A stretch of DNA of 64,000 nucleotides from Trichomonas vaginalis G3. Taxonomy: Eukaryota; Parabasalia; Trichomonadida; Trichomonadidae. The position numbers and the translations under genes are program-made. The first letter of the stretch is position 1; each line of letters begins with the position of its first letter. The notes below the pieces were generated by a model. The model had not been told where the DNA came from and ran no database searches. It saw only the letters and a program-made list of their open reading frames with translations. This document shows positions 1 to 11,300 of the stretch, piece by piece. The DNA is taken from assembly GCF_026262505.1 (NCBI RefSeq), contig NC_067204.1, forward strand, positions 6,295,797 to 6,359,796, written 5' to 3'.

Positions 1-810
1 GTTGTTGGCTACGCCACACAAGAAATCATGACCACCCTCTCAAAAACAGCTCCAATTCTCGATACAAAGATTAAAATCGCATTTACCAACCCAAGAGAGC
101 TTTACTACTACAACATTTCGGGATTATACCCAACAGAACTCCTCGAAAATGACTTCAATGCCGATGAATTCTACAGAATTACGAAAGATCTCTTCGAAAG
201 AGCTGTTAACGGCGAAATTGTTCCAGAATACCAGAGCGAAGATATTCCAGAATACGATGAAGTATTCCAGAAAGTTGTAGGAAAGAATTATCTCGATTTT
301 ATTTCAAATACAACTTCCGAATCTTTGATTTTGTACATGAAACCAACATGCCCGCACTGCAGAGCCATCATGCCAGTTATTACAGAGTTGGCAACAGCTT
401 TACATGATGCAAAAGCCAACATCAGAGTTGGATACATCGACATTTCGAGAAATGGCTGCTCTGAAGGATTTCCAAGCATGAGAGGTGTTCCAACATTATA
501 TTTGTTCAAGGATGGCGGCAAGAACAAGACACAACTCTACTGCCAGAGAACAAAGGACGAATACATCAGAAATCTCAAGATCATTTCCGACCAAAAGATC
601 GATATTGAGACAGTAATGCCTGATTCAACAGAGTTGGCCAACCATCTCTTGACAATCATCATGTCCCTCGATGAAGAAAACCCTGTTCCTGACGAAGAGA
701 AAGAAGCTTTCCAGAACTACTTGGAGAGAGAATCAAACTTGCTGCAATCAATGTCTAACTCAACAGAAACAAATGAAACTCAACAAAATGATGAGAAACA
801 AGAATTATAA
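1..810 (+). CDS. Thioredoxin-fold protein, PDI-like, 5' end missing
   Basis: The reading frame is open to the first base of the window, so this is the 3' part of a longer gene; the first in-frame ATG is at 28 but need not be the start. The protein has a thioredoxin fold with the active site CPHC (bases 349-360) preceded by the usual beta strand (SLILYMKPT), a later cis-proline segment (RGVPTLYLF), and an upstream stretch resembling an inactive thioredoxin-like domain. This suits a protein disulfide isomerase or related secretory-pathway oxidoreductase, although CPHC is not the classical PDI CGHC. No KDEL-type retention signal is seen: the C-terminus is acidic and Asn/Gln-rich, ending QELTER-like as EKQEL. 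The stop TAA lies inside TATAAAAAA, as is common for trichomonad 3' ends. Disulfide chemistry is a family inference; substrate and location are unknown. Confidence 0.7.
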   Translation, partial: VVGYATQEIMTTLSKTAPILDTKIKIAFTNPRELYYYNISGLYPTELLENDFNADEFYRITKDLFERAVNGEIVPEYQSEDIPEYDEVFQKVVGKNYLDFISNTTSESLILYMKPTCPHCRAIMPVITELATALHDAKANIRVGYIDISRNGCSEGFPSMRGVPTLYLFKDGGKNKTQLYCQRTKDEYIRNLKIISDQKIDIETVMPDSTELANHLLTIIMSLDEENPVPDEEKEAFQNYLERESNLLQSMSNSTETNETQQNDEKQEL

Positions 811-1624
811 AAAAGTAATTTTTTTAGGCTGCACTTACGCCCATCTGACTTTAATTCAAATTTTTAACAACTGACGTGAAGCGCTTCATTGAAATTTAAC
901 CTTAAACATCTGAATTGAATGCCCTGTCATAGGGGTGTAAGTGCACCCTTAATTAATTAATCAACTCTTTTTAATGAAGATATCACTATCTATTCCTCAT
1001 AAAACTATTACATCCTTTCTTTTTTGTCTGTTTATAGCATTCAAAGTGATTGATTATTCACCCATTACTTGCTAATTTGAATTAAAGTTCCTCGCATATT
1101 ACCTATAAATTTTGATAACAAAATATTAGGAGACTTTGGGCCTCTCTATCTTGCCATCAGAAGACTTTAAGAGAAAACAGTATATAGCAATATGCACTCA
1201 CATAGATTGGTTCGTATTGCGAATATAGTTTTATTGAATGAATGCAATTATCTATCCTTGTACAAAGTAATTTTTGAGCCCACAATACTTGTTCATGTGG
1301 AACTTAAAGAGTATTTTTCTTCTTGAACAAATGCTTACACGATGAAGTATATATATAGAAAATGACAATTTCTCATTCAAATAGATAAGAAATTGATATT
1401 TGATATTTCTTCTTTTTCATTCATATTGATCAAAAATTATCTTAGTGTTCATGAAATTAGAGTAAGTTTTGCAATAATCACAAAACAAAATTAAATAAAA
1501 TATTCAATTTTTAAATATTTTGAGAAAAGAATAGAAAAAGAAAGTAAAATTGTATACAAGTAGAGAATTTAAATGAACTAATTATAGATTCAATTGAATC
1601 CATTTCTATATTTATGTTGGAAAT
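811..1624. other. Intergenic region between PDI-like gene and ODC
   Basis: No open frame with coding character is seen on either strand. The only structure recognised is a short element with inverted ends at 826-949 (listed separately). The rest is AT-rich sequence holding the 3' flanks of two convergent genes. Confidence 0.6.
826..949. repeat. MITE-like short element with 17-18 bp inverted ends
   Basis: The left end (826-842, aggctgcacttacgccc) and the reverse complement of the right end (932-949) match over about 17 bp with two differences and enclose about 90 bp of non-coding DNA. A possible TTA or TTAA duplication flanks it. A related 16-mer (gtaagtgtgcccttaa) recurs at 23119-23134, which hints at a repeated family. 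Mobility is inference. Confidence 0.35.
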
Positions 1625-2815
1625 TTACTCTTCATCTTCTTCGTTGATGTGGAAGACTTTGTGGTGTGGGAATCCGTTGAAGAATGATGTTGGAGAGTAA
1701 GTGTAAGCGCCGAACTTCTCGATTGTAAGGTAATCACCAACTTCGAGTCTTGGCCATAAGAGTTCTTCGTAGACGAGGTCAGCGGAGTCGCATGTTTGTC
1801 CCCAAAGTGTTGTCTTGACTCTTTCGCCGTCAGCAGCTCCTTCTGTTCTGATTAAGAAGTGTGGCTCAGCGTGGTCGTAGTTGAGAGCGTTGAAAGCGCC
1901 GTAGATACCTTCTGCCATGAAGACAGACTGTTCTTCACCATCTTCGTGGTGGTCCTTGACGGAGATGACTGGAATAACAAGATCCATGAAATCAGAAGCA
2001 ATGAAGCGGCCTGGCTCAGCGAGGAACTCGATCTCATCACCATCGAATAGTTCGTCGATAGCTGTATTGATAGCTTCAGCGATTTCGGCAAATGTGTATT
2101 TGGCTTTGACTGATGGTGGAAGGAAGCCGCCGCCGATATCAACGAATGAAACGTTAAGGCCGATCTGTTCAGCCTTAGCCTTCAATTCGGCTACGTATTC
2201 AAGAGCGACGCGGAAAGTTGTGATATCATCGCAAAGTGAGCCAACGTGGAATGAGAAGCCGATGAAGTTAGCGCCTAACTCTGATGCGAGCTGCATGAGT
2301 TTCGGAACATCCTTTGGATCAGCGCCGAACTTGTTGGAGAGCTGAATCTTGGCGTGTGTGAAACGTGGCTTGATACGAAGGAAGACTTCAGCTTCTGGGT
2401 AGTAGCGTAAGATCTTACGAAGCTCTTCTTCAGAGTCGTAAACTAAACGAGTAACTCCGTGCTCCTTAGCGTATTTGATTGATGCGATGCTCTTGATTGG
2501 GTGAGCGAAGACAATACGGTTTGCATCAACGCCTAATGCAAGAATTCTCTGGACTTCATCTTGGGAAGCGCAATCGTAGCCAACACCACGGTCAGCAAGG
2601 AATTTGAGAAGCTCTGGCTCATCGCAGCACTTCATAGCGTAGTGGATGTGAACTCTGTTTAAGTTTTCTTCCCATAAGGCAAGGCAATGACGAACGCGAT
2701 TGAAATCAGCGACCCAAAATGACTGATCATTGTCGATCTGGTCCATGCACTTCTGAATAACTTCATTCTCATTCTTGATGATGGTGAAGTTGTCGTGTGG
2801 TGCGACGTGATGCAT
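1625..2815 (-). CDS. ODC: Ornithine decarboxylase
   Basis: This is a 396-residue group IV (alanine racemase-fold) PLP decarboxylase that converts ornithine to putrescine, the first step of polyamine synthesis. Visible landmarks are the PLP-lysine motif YAMKC (Lys62), the phosphate-binding HVGS (190-193), DIGGGF (226-231), EPGRF (267-271), and the C-terminal catalytic CD pair (Cys342-Asp343) in GQTCDS, where most eukaryotic enzymes read PTCDGLD. The protein ends soon after the fold is complete, so it lacks the C-terminal PEST degradation tail of animal ODC. Codon use is richer in G+C than neighbouring genes, which suggests high expression. Trichomonads have an active, abundant ODC, which agrees. 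A basic amino acid decarboxylase with another preference (lysine/arginine) cannot be fully excluded. Confidence 0.92.
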   Translation of the reverse strand: MHHVAPHDNFTIIKNENEVIQKCMDQIDNDQSFWVADFNRVRHCLALWEENLNRVHIHYAMKCCDEPELLKFLADRGVGYDCASQDEVQRILALGVDANRIVFAHPIKSIASIKYAKEHGVTRLVYDSEEELRKILRYYPEAEVFLRIKPRFTHAKIQLSNKFGADPKDVPKLMQLASELGANFIGFSFHVGSLCDDITTFRVALEYVAELKAKAEQIGLNVSFVDIGGGFLPPSVKAKYTFAEIAEAINTAIDELFDGDEIEFLAEPGRFIASDFMDLVIPVISVKDHHEDGEEQSVFMAEGIYGAFNALNYDHAEPHFLIRTEGAADGERVKTTLWGQTCDSADLVYEELLWPRLEVGDYLTIEKFGAYTYSPTSFFNGFPHHKVFHINEEDEE

Positions 2816-3252
2816 TTTTGTGTTAAAGGTCTGACTATTTTTCTAAGAGTTTTTCTGGATATCAAAAATCTTCGCAAAATTTCTTGATAAATATGATATA
2901 ATGTCATGTGTGCGTAAGAATTTCCAATTTGGCTCTAAAAAAGACGATGAAAAGACGATGCATGTAAAGTTGTAAACTTTGATTGGATTTTTTCAATAGC
3001 TTTTTCACGATAGGAACATCGTTTTTATACAATTCAATCCTGTGAGATTTCGGAAAATTAGAGCAAAGCTGATGGTTGAGATTTGAATTGTATAGAAGGC
3101 TATCATTTGATGGTTATTACTATATAGATTTGATCAAATATCTTCAATTAATTTATTAATTTCAATCTCAAAATATTGATAATTTGTTAAAAAAACTAAC
3201 TCAAATAAAAATAATATAACTTATATTTATAAATATATAAAATCATAAAAAA
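2816..3252. other. Intergenic region upstream of ODC
   Basis: This gap holds the ODC promoter side (right of 2815) and the 3' flank of the giant midasin-like gene. No gene, repeat or RNA is recognised. No clear TCA-pyrimidine-W initiator is visible close to the ODC ATG. Confidence 0.5.
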
Positions 3253-3777
3253 TTAATGTTTTCTATTTCGGGATCTTGTGTTTCTTGTTTCATTGAATCC
3301 CGTGTTTTGCTGCTGGTTAGGCATTCCAAACTGATTCTGTTGCTGCTGATTTGGTACACCAAATTGGTTCTGCTGTGGAATTAGTTGCTGTTGATTTAGC
3401 ATTCCAAATTGGTTTGACATTTCAAGCTGGTTTTGTTGCGGAATCTGCTGTTGTTGATTTGGCATTCCAAATTGGTTTGGCATTCCAAATTGGTTCTGTT
3501 GCAGAATCTGTTGCTGCTGGTTTTGCATTCCAAATTGGTTTGGAATTGCATATTGTTGTTGAATTGGAGTTCCATATTGATATGTTGATTGCGCAGGATA
3601 TTGCGTTGGATTTTGGACTTGCATTGCAAGTTGTGACATATTATTCATCATCATAAATTGTCTCTGCATATCAGGAGGGAGCTGGCTTAATTGTTGAATT
3701 ATAGAGTAAAACGGGTTAAATCCTTGCTGCTGTTCAGGAGACATTTTCATTCCTTGTTGTTGTTGCTGAGGAGGCAT
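3253..3777 (-). CDS. C-terminal tail of the midasin-like gene, after an in-frame stop
   Basis: A Gln/Asn/Met/Pro-rich low-complexity tail (NQFGM-N-QQQ type repeats) that ends in a basic Arg/Asn/Lys cluster. It is in the same frame as the glutamine-rich fragment upstream (3787-5052) and separated from it by a single TAA at 3787-3789 that sits where every other repeat unit has CAA. The natural reading is one protein whose last part was cut off by one C-to-T change or a base-call error. A short internal helix-like stretch (NPFYSIIQQLSQLPPDMQRQF) differs from the repeats. No enzymatic domain. Whether it is translated depends on the status of the TAA. Confidence 0.6.
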   Translation of the reverse strand: MPPQQQQQGMKMSPEQQQGFNPFYSIIQQLSQLPPDMQRQFMMMNNMSQLAMQVQNPTQYPAQSTYQYGTPIQQQYAIPNQFGMQNQQQQILQQNQFGMPNQFGMPNQQQQIPQQNQLEMSNQFGMLNQQQLIPQQNQFGVPNQQQQNQFGMPNQQQNTGFNETRNTRSRNRKH

Positions 3778-3779
3778 TT

Positions 3780-4505
3780 GAATTCCTTATTGTTGCTGCT
3801 GAGGAGGCATTTGCATTCCTTGTTGTTGTTGCTGAGGAGGCATTTGAATTCCTTGTTGTTGCTGCTGAGGAGGAGGCATTTGCATTCCTTGTTGTTGCTG
3901 CTGAGGAGGCATTTGCATTCCTTGTTGTTGTTGCTGAGGAGGCATTTGCATTCCTTGTTGTTGTTGCTGAGGAGGCATTTGAATTCCTTGTTGTTGCTGC
4001 TGAGGAGGAGGCATTTGAATTCCTTGTTGTTGTTGCTGAGGAGGCATTTGAATTCCTTGTTGTTGCTGCTGAGGAGGAGGCATTTGCATTCCTTGTTGTT
4101 GCTGCTGAGGAGGCATTTGCATTCCTTGTTGTTGCTGCTGAGGAGGCATTTGCATTCCTTGTTGTTGCTGCTGAGGAGGCATTTGCATTCCTTGTTGTTG
4201 CTGCTGAGGAGGCATTTGCATTCCTTGTTGTTGCTGCTGAGGTGGCATTTGCATTCCTTGTTGTTGCTGCTGAGGTGGCATTTGCATTCCTTGTTGCTGT
4301 TGCTGAGGAATCATTTGAATTCCTTGTTGTTGTTGCTGAGGAATCATTTGCATTCCTTGTTGTTGCTGCTGAGGAGGAGGCATTTGCATTCCTTGTTGTT
4401 GCTGCTGAGGAGGCATTTGCATTCCTTGTTGTTGTTGCTGAGGAATCATTTGCATTCCTTGTTGTTGTTGCTGAGGAGGCATTTGTATTCCTTGCATTCC
4501 TTGTT
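3780..4505 (-). repeat. About twenty 33-bp units encoding GMQMPPQQQQQ
   Basis: In-frame minisatellite with unit length 33 bp (36 in variants with an extra Pro), reading GMQMPPQQQQQ with G(I)QM and M(I)P variants. The CAA/CAG codons are mixed, so selection or mutation acts on the whole 33-mer and not on a simple CAG run. It lies in the C-terminal part of the midasin-like protein. Copy number is likely to vary between strains and to be hard to assemble. Confidence 0.9.
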
Positions 4506-5052
4506 GCTGCTGGTTTGATTGAACAAAATACTGATTTGCAGTTTGTATATTAGCAGGTGCTGGTGGAATTGATTCCATATTTATCATTCGTGTCATCTTT
4601 TGTTCTTTGACTTTTTGGTCAATAGCTTTTATATCATTACGGTGAGAGTTAATTTCATCTTTGAACTTGTTCAATCCTTCTTCAGTAGTTTGAGTTTCGC
4701 TGACAACCTCAACAGGTGTGCTTTCTTGTGATTTTTCTTCATATTCGACCACTCCTGAAACAACTCTTTCTTTCTTTCTGCCTGATTTTTCATTCGGAAT
4801 GCTCTTTGGTTGATCATTGATTTCCAATGAAATTTGTTCTCTCTTCTTTCTCTTTGGTAACTTTGCATCTGCTGCAAGAGTAATTTCTTTCACTTTTGAT
4901 GTATTAAATGAAGCAACAGCAGTATCAACAATACTTGTTATCAAATCAGATACTGTTTGTCTTAGTTCTTGACCTGCATTGGCAAATGTTTCCTCAATTG
5001 ACTTGAAATTCGAGCCACCTGCTTCTTCATAAATTCTCTTGAACCCTTTCAT
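3787..5052 (-). CDS. Midasin-like protein, fragment 3: end of VWA3 and Gln-rich tail
   Basis: The frame is open well upstream of the ATG at 5052, back to about 5186, and continues the third von Willebrand A domain of the giant gene (IDVCFIYTHWNAKQGMKGF, then an amphipathic segment). After that come a Lys/Arg-rich stretch (KLPKRKKREQ) that may be a nuclear signal, an acidic region, and the GMQMPPQQQQQ repeats. It is joined to the main reading frame through two one-base losses, near 5186 and near 5425: the stretch between them, read in the third frame, encodes the VWA strand KKIMIMITDAGGHGEKF. It ends at an in-frame TAA inside the repeats (3787-3789). It should be annotated with the whole 3253-20673 locus and not as an independent gene. 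Confidence 0.75.
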   Translation of the reverse strand: MKGFKRIYEEAGGSNFKSIEETFANAGQELRQTVSDLITSIVDTAVASFNTSKVKEITLAADAKLPKRKKREQISLEINDQPKSIPNEKSGRKKERVVSGVVEYEEKSQESTPVEVVSETQTTEEGLNKFKDEINSHRNDIKAIDQKVKEQKMTRMINMESIPPAPANIQTANQYFVQSNQQQQGMQGIQMPPQQQQQGMQMIPQQQQQGMQMPPQQQQQGMQMPPPQQQQQGMQMIPQQQQQGIQMIPQQQQQGMQMPPQQQQQGMQMPPQQQQQGMQMPPQQQQQGMQMPPQQQQQGMQMPPQQQQQGMQMPPQQQQQGMQMPPPQQQQQGIQMPPQQQQQGIQMPPPQQQQQGIQMPPQQQQQGMQMPPQQQQQGMQMPPQQQQQGMQMPPPQQQQQGIQMPPQQQQQGMQMPPQQQQ

Positions 5053-5353
5053 TCCTTGTTTAGCATTCCAATGAGTGTAGATGAAGCAAACATCAATTTT
5101 CTCTTCTGCAATTCTTCTGATTAATCTTTCGACTTTCGGACCTTCAGTGCGGTCAATTTCTTTATCTTCATCATCTCTATCCGGTTAGAATTAAATTTCT
5201 CTCCATGACCTCCAGCATCAGTAATCATAATCATAATCTTCTTTGCTTGGGGTTTCCAATGGAATTTGAACATTCCTTCGAAAGCTTGAACCCAATCTTC
5301 TGGACCATCTCCTGCGCCTCCATTTGTTTCGACTTTGTCGAATTCAACTGGGT

Positions 5354-8300
5354 TTATGCTTCCACCATGTTCCTTGAAATCAAATGGTGTTGCAACATTG
5401 TAGTCAACTGTTCCATGACCTGCTTCTTATGCCTATATAATTGTTCGGCCATGGCTGCATCTCTGAAGAAATTGGCAGAATATCTAACATTTAGATCGCT
5501 ATATTTCTTCTTAGTGTATTCCATTAGTTTCTTGAAGATGCTCTTTGCACCTGTAATCATTGATCTTTCGTTTGCTTTTTCTTCGAATTCGTGAACCTTA
5601 CCTCTTTCATTGTTCATTGATTTTGTTCCATCAACAACAAAACAAATATCAATATCTTGTCCACTTGAGAATGTATTGTATTGAACTTTAGATTTGTCAA
5701 CATCTTTGATATTGAAATCGAACTTTTTTGCCTTCCATGTTGTTGCTCTCTTATAGTCATGAAGATTTCTTTCACGGCGTTCAACAGACAACAGCCAAAC
5801 TGCGATGTTTCGGACAAATCTAAGGGTTCCTTCTTCATGAAGTTCGTTGAAGAATCGAGTGAAAGAACCATCGAGTATTATATCTCCAGCATCACTATTT
5901 AGTGGTGCCATGTAATACAAATTTGCATAGTTTCCACCTCTAGAGATAATGAATGGCTGGAATGGAGATATATCTGCATCTCCTGGGGCACATGAAATTG
6001 TTGTTCCTTCGTAAAGAGTCTTAACATTGAATCCGTATAGAGGGCGCTCACTTCCAGGAACTTTGATCATTGATCTTTTATCAAATAGTTGTGCATCATC
6101 ACTGTCAATATCGCCAAATCTCAGCATGTTTTTACCAGGTTCATCCACACTAAATCTAAATTGTGGTTTCTTTCCATCAAGTTCTACTTTCTCTAAGAAC
6201 TTGTTTAATTCGAATGTCAATGGATTGTTATCTCCAGCGATAAGGAGTGCGCCACCATTCTTGTTAAACTCAATTAGACAATCTATGAATTGGTCAATTA
6301 AATATGATGTTCCATCATTATTTAATTCATTTGGTTTCTTGTTTTCGCCACGACCACAGATAACCCAAGCTTGAGAATATTCTCCTGACATCAAGGCTTC
6401 GATTGAATCCTTGTAGTTCTGAACAATTGTGCACTTCATTCCCAGATCAGAAACAGCTTTGATAATGCCTTTAGGACCTTCAAGTGTTTTCTTTGAGATA
6501 TATTCACTCTCTCCTTTTGTATTAGATGGCATCATGCAGTAATCCCAGAACTGGCAAATGAGAATTGTCTGCGCCCAGATCTTTCCTTTACCAAGATCTT
6601 TGATTTCATCTTGGTTTGCCAATTTCGATCTAATAGGAGCTGTATATTTCTTTGATGGAGCTGTATAAGATGAACCACCCTGAGTGGCTGTAGTTGCTGC
6701 TGTTGTTGTTGATGATGATGATGATGCCTGTGAACCTTCAGTTGTTGATCCATCCACATCTTCTGTTTCGATAATTCTGGTGGAAGCAGCTTCTTGGTTA
6801 TAATAGGCTGAATAAGTTTCTTGTAATCTAATGATTTCATCGAGCTTCTTATAAATATCGGTATAGACATAGTTTCTATTGTTATCTTGAATTATATCTG
6901 TAAGTTTGTTGAAATCTTCTTCGAGAACTTTATCATCTATAAATGGAATGGTCTTTTCAGGGGAGAAGATACCTCTGAAAGCTTTCATAATTGCAATAGG
7001 AATAACAATTGGATTCATTGACCAGAAAGAGTACTTGAATCCAATAGCAATTTTGCTATGATCTAAGCCAATTCCAATTGAATAGACTGGTGTCTTTCTG
7101 CTTTCTAGCTGAGTTATAATTGTGCCAAGCGCTTTAAGTTCTTGTGAATTTAACATACAGTCAGTAAAGCAGAGACAAAGGGATTGCTTTGATTGCTGCT
7201 TAGCTCTGATATCATCAACACATGCAAGAGTTGAAATGATATCGGAGTTCATTGATGGTGAAGTGCAAATATTAACAATTGCACTCCAAACTGGGGAGCT
7301 TTCAACGAAAAGATCCGTATTAGAAACCTCATGACATATTTCGATTGTTTCGTTTCCTCTACTAATGAGAATTGTAACTGTATCAAAATCAACAATTCTA
7401 AGTGAGTTTAATGTGCAAATGATTGTCTGCAATGATTGATTGCAAGCATGTTCATTGAAACAGCTAATACTTGCGTCAATAACAACGAAAAGAGATTGAG
7501 AAAGAACGAAACCTGCGTTCTTTTCCAAATAAATCCTTTGTTCCTGTCCTTGCGTAACTAAGAATTGGATATAACCTTTGATGGATATGTTGCTTCCCTT
7601 AGTACTCTGAGAGAATTGAGTTGGCTTATTTGGTTCAAATGAATTCAAAATCTGGTTCTGAACTTTCTTTATTTGGCTCAATCCATCAAATGAAATTTCT
7701 TTTTGTTTCTTGCATCTGGTGATGAACTGAGTATCTTCAATTTGAGGGATATCAAAGATTTCATCTGGACTAAATTCAAGAGCTTCGTTGTATCTTGAAC
7801 TGTATTTCTTCGAAGAAACATCAATATCTTTGAATTCAAAGTTTGCTTCATCACAAATTGTACATGTCTTGAAATCTGTAGTATGGTGGTGCGAAACTTT
7901 GTTATCGATCAATAATCCTTTGTTGATGATATCTGCTAAATCACCTGAACTTTTGAATGCTTTTTCAAGTCCTTTGATATAGCTTGCAAACATCATTGCA
8001 TTCTTCTCATTGATCAATTTGAGAGAATTATCGATGTAATTCTTCATTGTTTCAAAATCTTCATCTTTTAAGACGGATAGAACAAGAAAATTAATTTTGA
8101 TTCGCCTGTCTTTTAGAAGGTCTTGATATCCTTGAGTATCATGAAGATTGTAGAGAAGTCCATCAGTGATAACAAAAACTGTTGAAACATCATGGTTCTT
8201 AATCTTGGAAATTGCATCTCCAACATTTGAAATCTTTCTGAACACACTGAATGCATCAAGTGCAACTTGGATGTGCTCTCTCTTAAGGAGTTGTTTACTT

Positions 8301-11300
8301 GATTTCACAAAGAATTGGAATCTTGTATCACAGAAAACATAGAGATTTGTTGGGATATGGAGATTTTCAAATGCAATAGCCATCGAAACAAACATTGTGA
8401 AAACAGAATTCCTATGATTTGCTTCATTGATTGTACTGCTTGAATCTAACAAGATAGCAACTTCTTTGTTTCCAAGAGAGATCCCTGAGTTAATGAATTT
8501 GCGCATGATTGCAGATGCAAGAGGAAGAGCACATTTGATAATGCATTCTACTTTTGAAATATCCAGGTTTTGTCCGACTGTTTGAGATGTAGAATCTTCT
8601 CCTAACTCGTTTTCTGTCAGTCTTAGTTTAATCTCATTTGATGAAAATTTCATTGATTCAATTATATTCTTTTGGATATCATCTGTTGTAATATCAACCA
8701 TAATTTTGGAAACAACTTTTCCAGTGTGAGAATCTTTTGTTTCAGAAAATTTTGTAGGTTTTTCTATGAAGACTTCTTTTTCTTCTTGAATCTTAGGTTT
8801 ATCCGTTGTTTCAAGTTTTTCATCCTTCTTTTCAACATCCCATTTTGTATATACATTTGGTGGAATAGCAGTTGGAATAATGAAATAAGAGTTCGCGTTA
8901 TTTTCGTTATTATACATAGAATTCTTAAGTTTTTGGAAGTATTCCATATACAATTTAGCAAGCTTTATTAACGGATTATTATGCATAGCTGATATAGATG
9001 TGCACCAATCATTTACATATACCAATTCATTAAAAAGTCGATCAGCATCATCTTTCTTTTCTTTTTCGAGTCCTTTTTCAATTATTTCACTTAAGAAAAA
9101 TGGAAGATTTTGAGACAATATCATTGCGCTCTGAATCATTTCTATAAAAGACCCAATAGTTTTCATTCCAGGCCGTTTAACATCTTTAATCTCTCTTTCA
9201 ATCAAAGAATTAAATTCAGAGTTGTTTTTAACAGGAGCACCTTTGTATTTGGTAATGATAGAGTCAACAACATTAGTCTTTTCATCATCAACCGATATAA
9301 TCAATGATTTCGATTTGATGAAGTCTAAAACCTTTTTCATCAATATGTTTAATGGTGAATATTTGAAAACATTTTGCAATAGATATTGGTAGTCTTTTTC
9401 AGTTTTATCCTGTTTCGAGTATACAGGACTGTCTTTTAATATTTCACTCATTACACGAATGAATGAATTTCGTCTCTCAGGTGTGAATCCATTTACGATT
9501 CTTTGGAGATCCCTCTTAAATAGCTCATCGGTTGTGTTTAGTATTTCATTAATGGGATTCAAAGGTATATCTATTTGGCAGGATTTCCTGGTTTCAAAGA
9601 TTAATTTAATATCGACATCAGTCCTGAGATGACCTTTTTGTTTGTTAAGAGCTTCCAAACGATGGTAAAATATGTCAACTATGTAATTCAATATATTTTT
9701 GGCTGCCAATGATTCATCGTAAGGCAACCTAATAAATTCCAAAATACTTTTCGTCATATATATCATATGATATATATTCTTTTGATGATTTGAGAAAAGT
9801 TGCTTTATTGCTTCTTTGTCATCAGTAAATGGGAACCAGCAATTTTGCCATTTCTTTTGAGCCTTATCTTTGCCTGTGGTTCTGATATCACTCTGACATA
9901 ACCTACCACATACAATTTGATGGTCTTCTTTGAGGTCATTTTTATGAACTACATAGTATTTACCATTTCGATCAATAACAAAGTAAGAAAAGTTAAGAAC
10001 ATTTTTTTGGTATTGAATTTGATGATTCTCGTTGTAATGAATAGTCGTGTATTGATTTGGTTCATTGAGAGAATACACATTGTAACTGAATGGAGTAACA
10101 ACATGATATGAGTCCTCTTCTTTCATCTTTGTATGATTATCAATTTCCAAAAATTTTTGTGAATCAAAAATGTAATACTTTCCGTTACAAATGGGAGCAG
10201 GAGATCTTTGAGGAACATCAAAATCAAAATTAATTTTAGGATTCGAGCCATTAATAGCAGTTTTTGTGAACCTAATATAACACGGGATTACAGTGATTTG
10301 TTTTTCAAAGATTAATTCAGCAAATTTAATTTTGATAAATAGCTTTTCAACTTTATCTTCACGATTATTGAAGCAAATAGCAAAAGGAATTTGATGAGCA
10401 ATTTTATTTTTACCATCAGATTTAATTGAATGAATGTTTGTTTTAGTTCCAACTTTATCTCCGGCAAGCTTAAGATTAATGTTATCAGTACTTGTTGTAA
10501 TTTCAACTTTTATTGAGTCATCTTCATTTGGAAGATATGTCATCAAGCTAAATGCGTAGTTGCAGAGTAAATCACCTGCCCAGATTTCAGTTGAATCATC
10601 AAATAACCCTTTGGAAATGTTCCATGTTTTGAAAATTATTGGTCTCTCAATAATTTCTGATCTGAATGGTATAGGAATTGGATTCATATTCGAAATATGA
10701 ACGTAGACAATCATATCTGCGGAATCAACTTCCTTAAAGTAGAATATGGATTCACAAGTTTGTTCATTATATTCATATGTTGGTTTACATTTCTGTTTAG
10801 AAGAAGTTCCTTGCTGGAAAGTGAGAGTGTGAGGAATATTGTTTGTATTTCCATCTTCGACAGTAACTGAAATCTTTTCATTCTTAAATGTAACAGATTT
10901 AAAGAAGGAAGTAAATCCATCATTAATAAATTTGTTATCACCGGATTTTATGTAAATTGGAATATTACCCAAGGCAAATTTGATTTTGATTGGAATCTGC
11001 AAATTCATTACATTCAAAGTTGCTGTTAAAGTTGCATTTGAAACTGGTTTCGCTTTTATAATCAGTGAGTCATTATCATATTTAATCTGTATATCATCTG
11101 AATCTGCCAAGAAAATTTCTTCTTTAGGAATTTGTCCAACAATTGGAATTCTAATTGCGAATGGAGTTATAGCATATTGCGGAACATCAACAATTTCTAC
11201 ATCAATAGTTTTGAATGAACATGTTACGTCATCACCCTGAACTACCAAAATTGGGGTTATGAGCTGTTCAATTTTCAATTTGTTAAATTGAATTTGTAAT

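Noticed and set aside
1917-2345. A 142-codon plus-strand open frame opposite ODC
   Set aside because: Complementary-strand shadow of a conserved enzyme with skewed codon use.
3691-4518. A plus-strand open frame of Leu/Arg/His repeats (LLLLLRRHLHS type)
   Set aside because: It is the reverse reading of the GMQMPPQQQQQ repeats. Composition is explained entirely by the minus-strand repeats.
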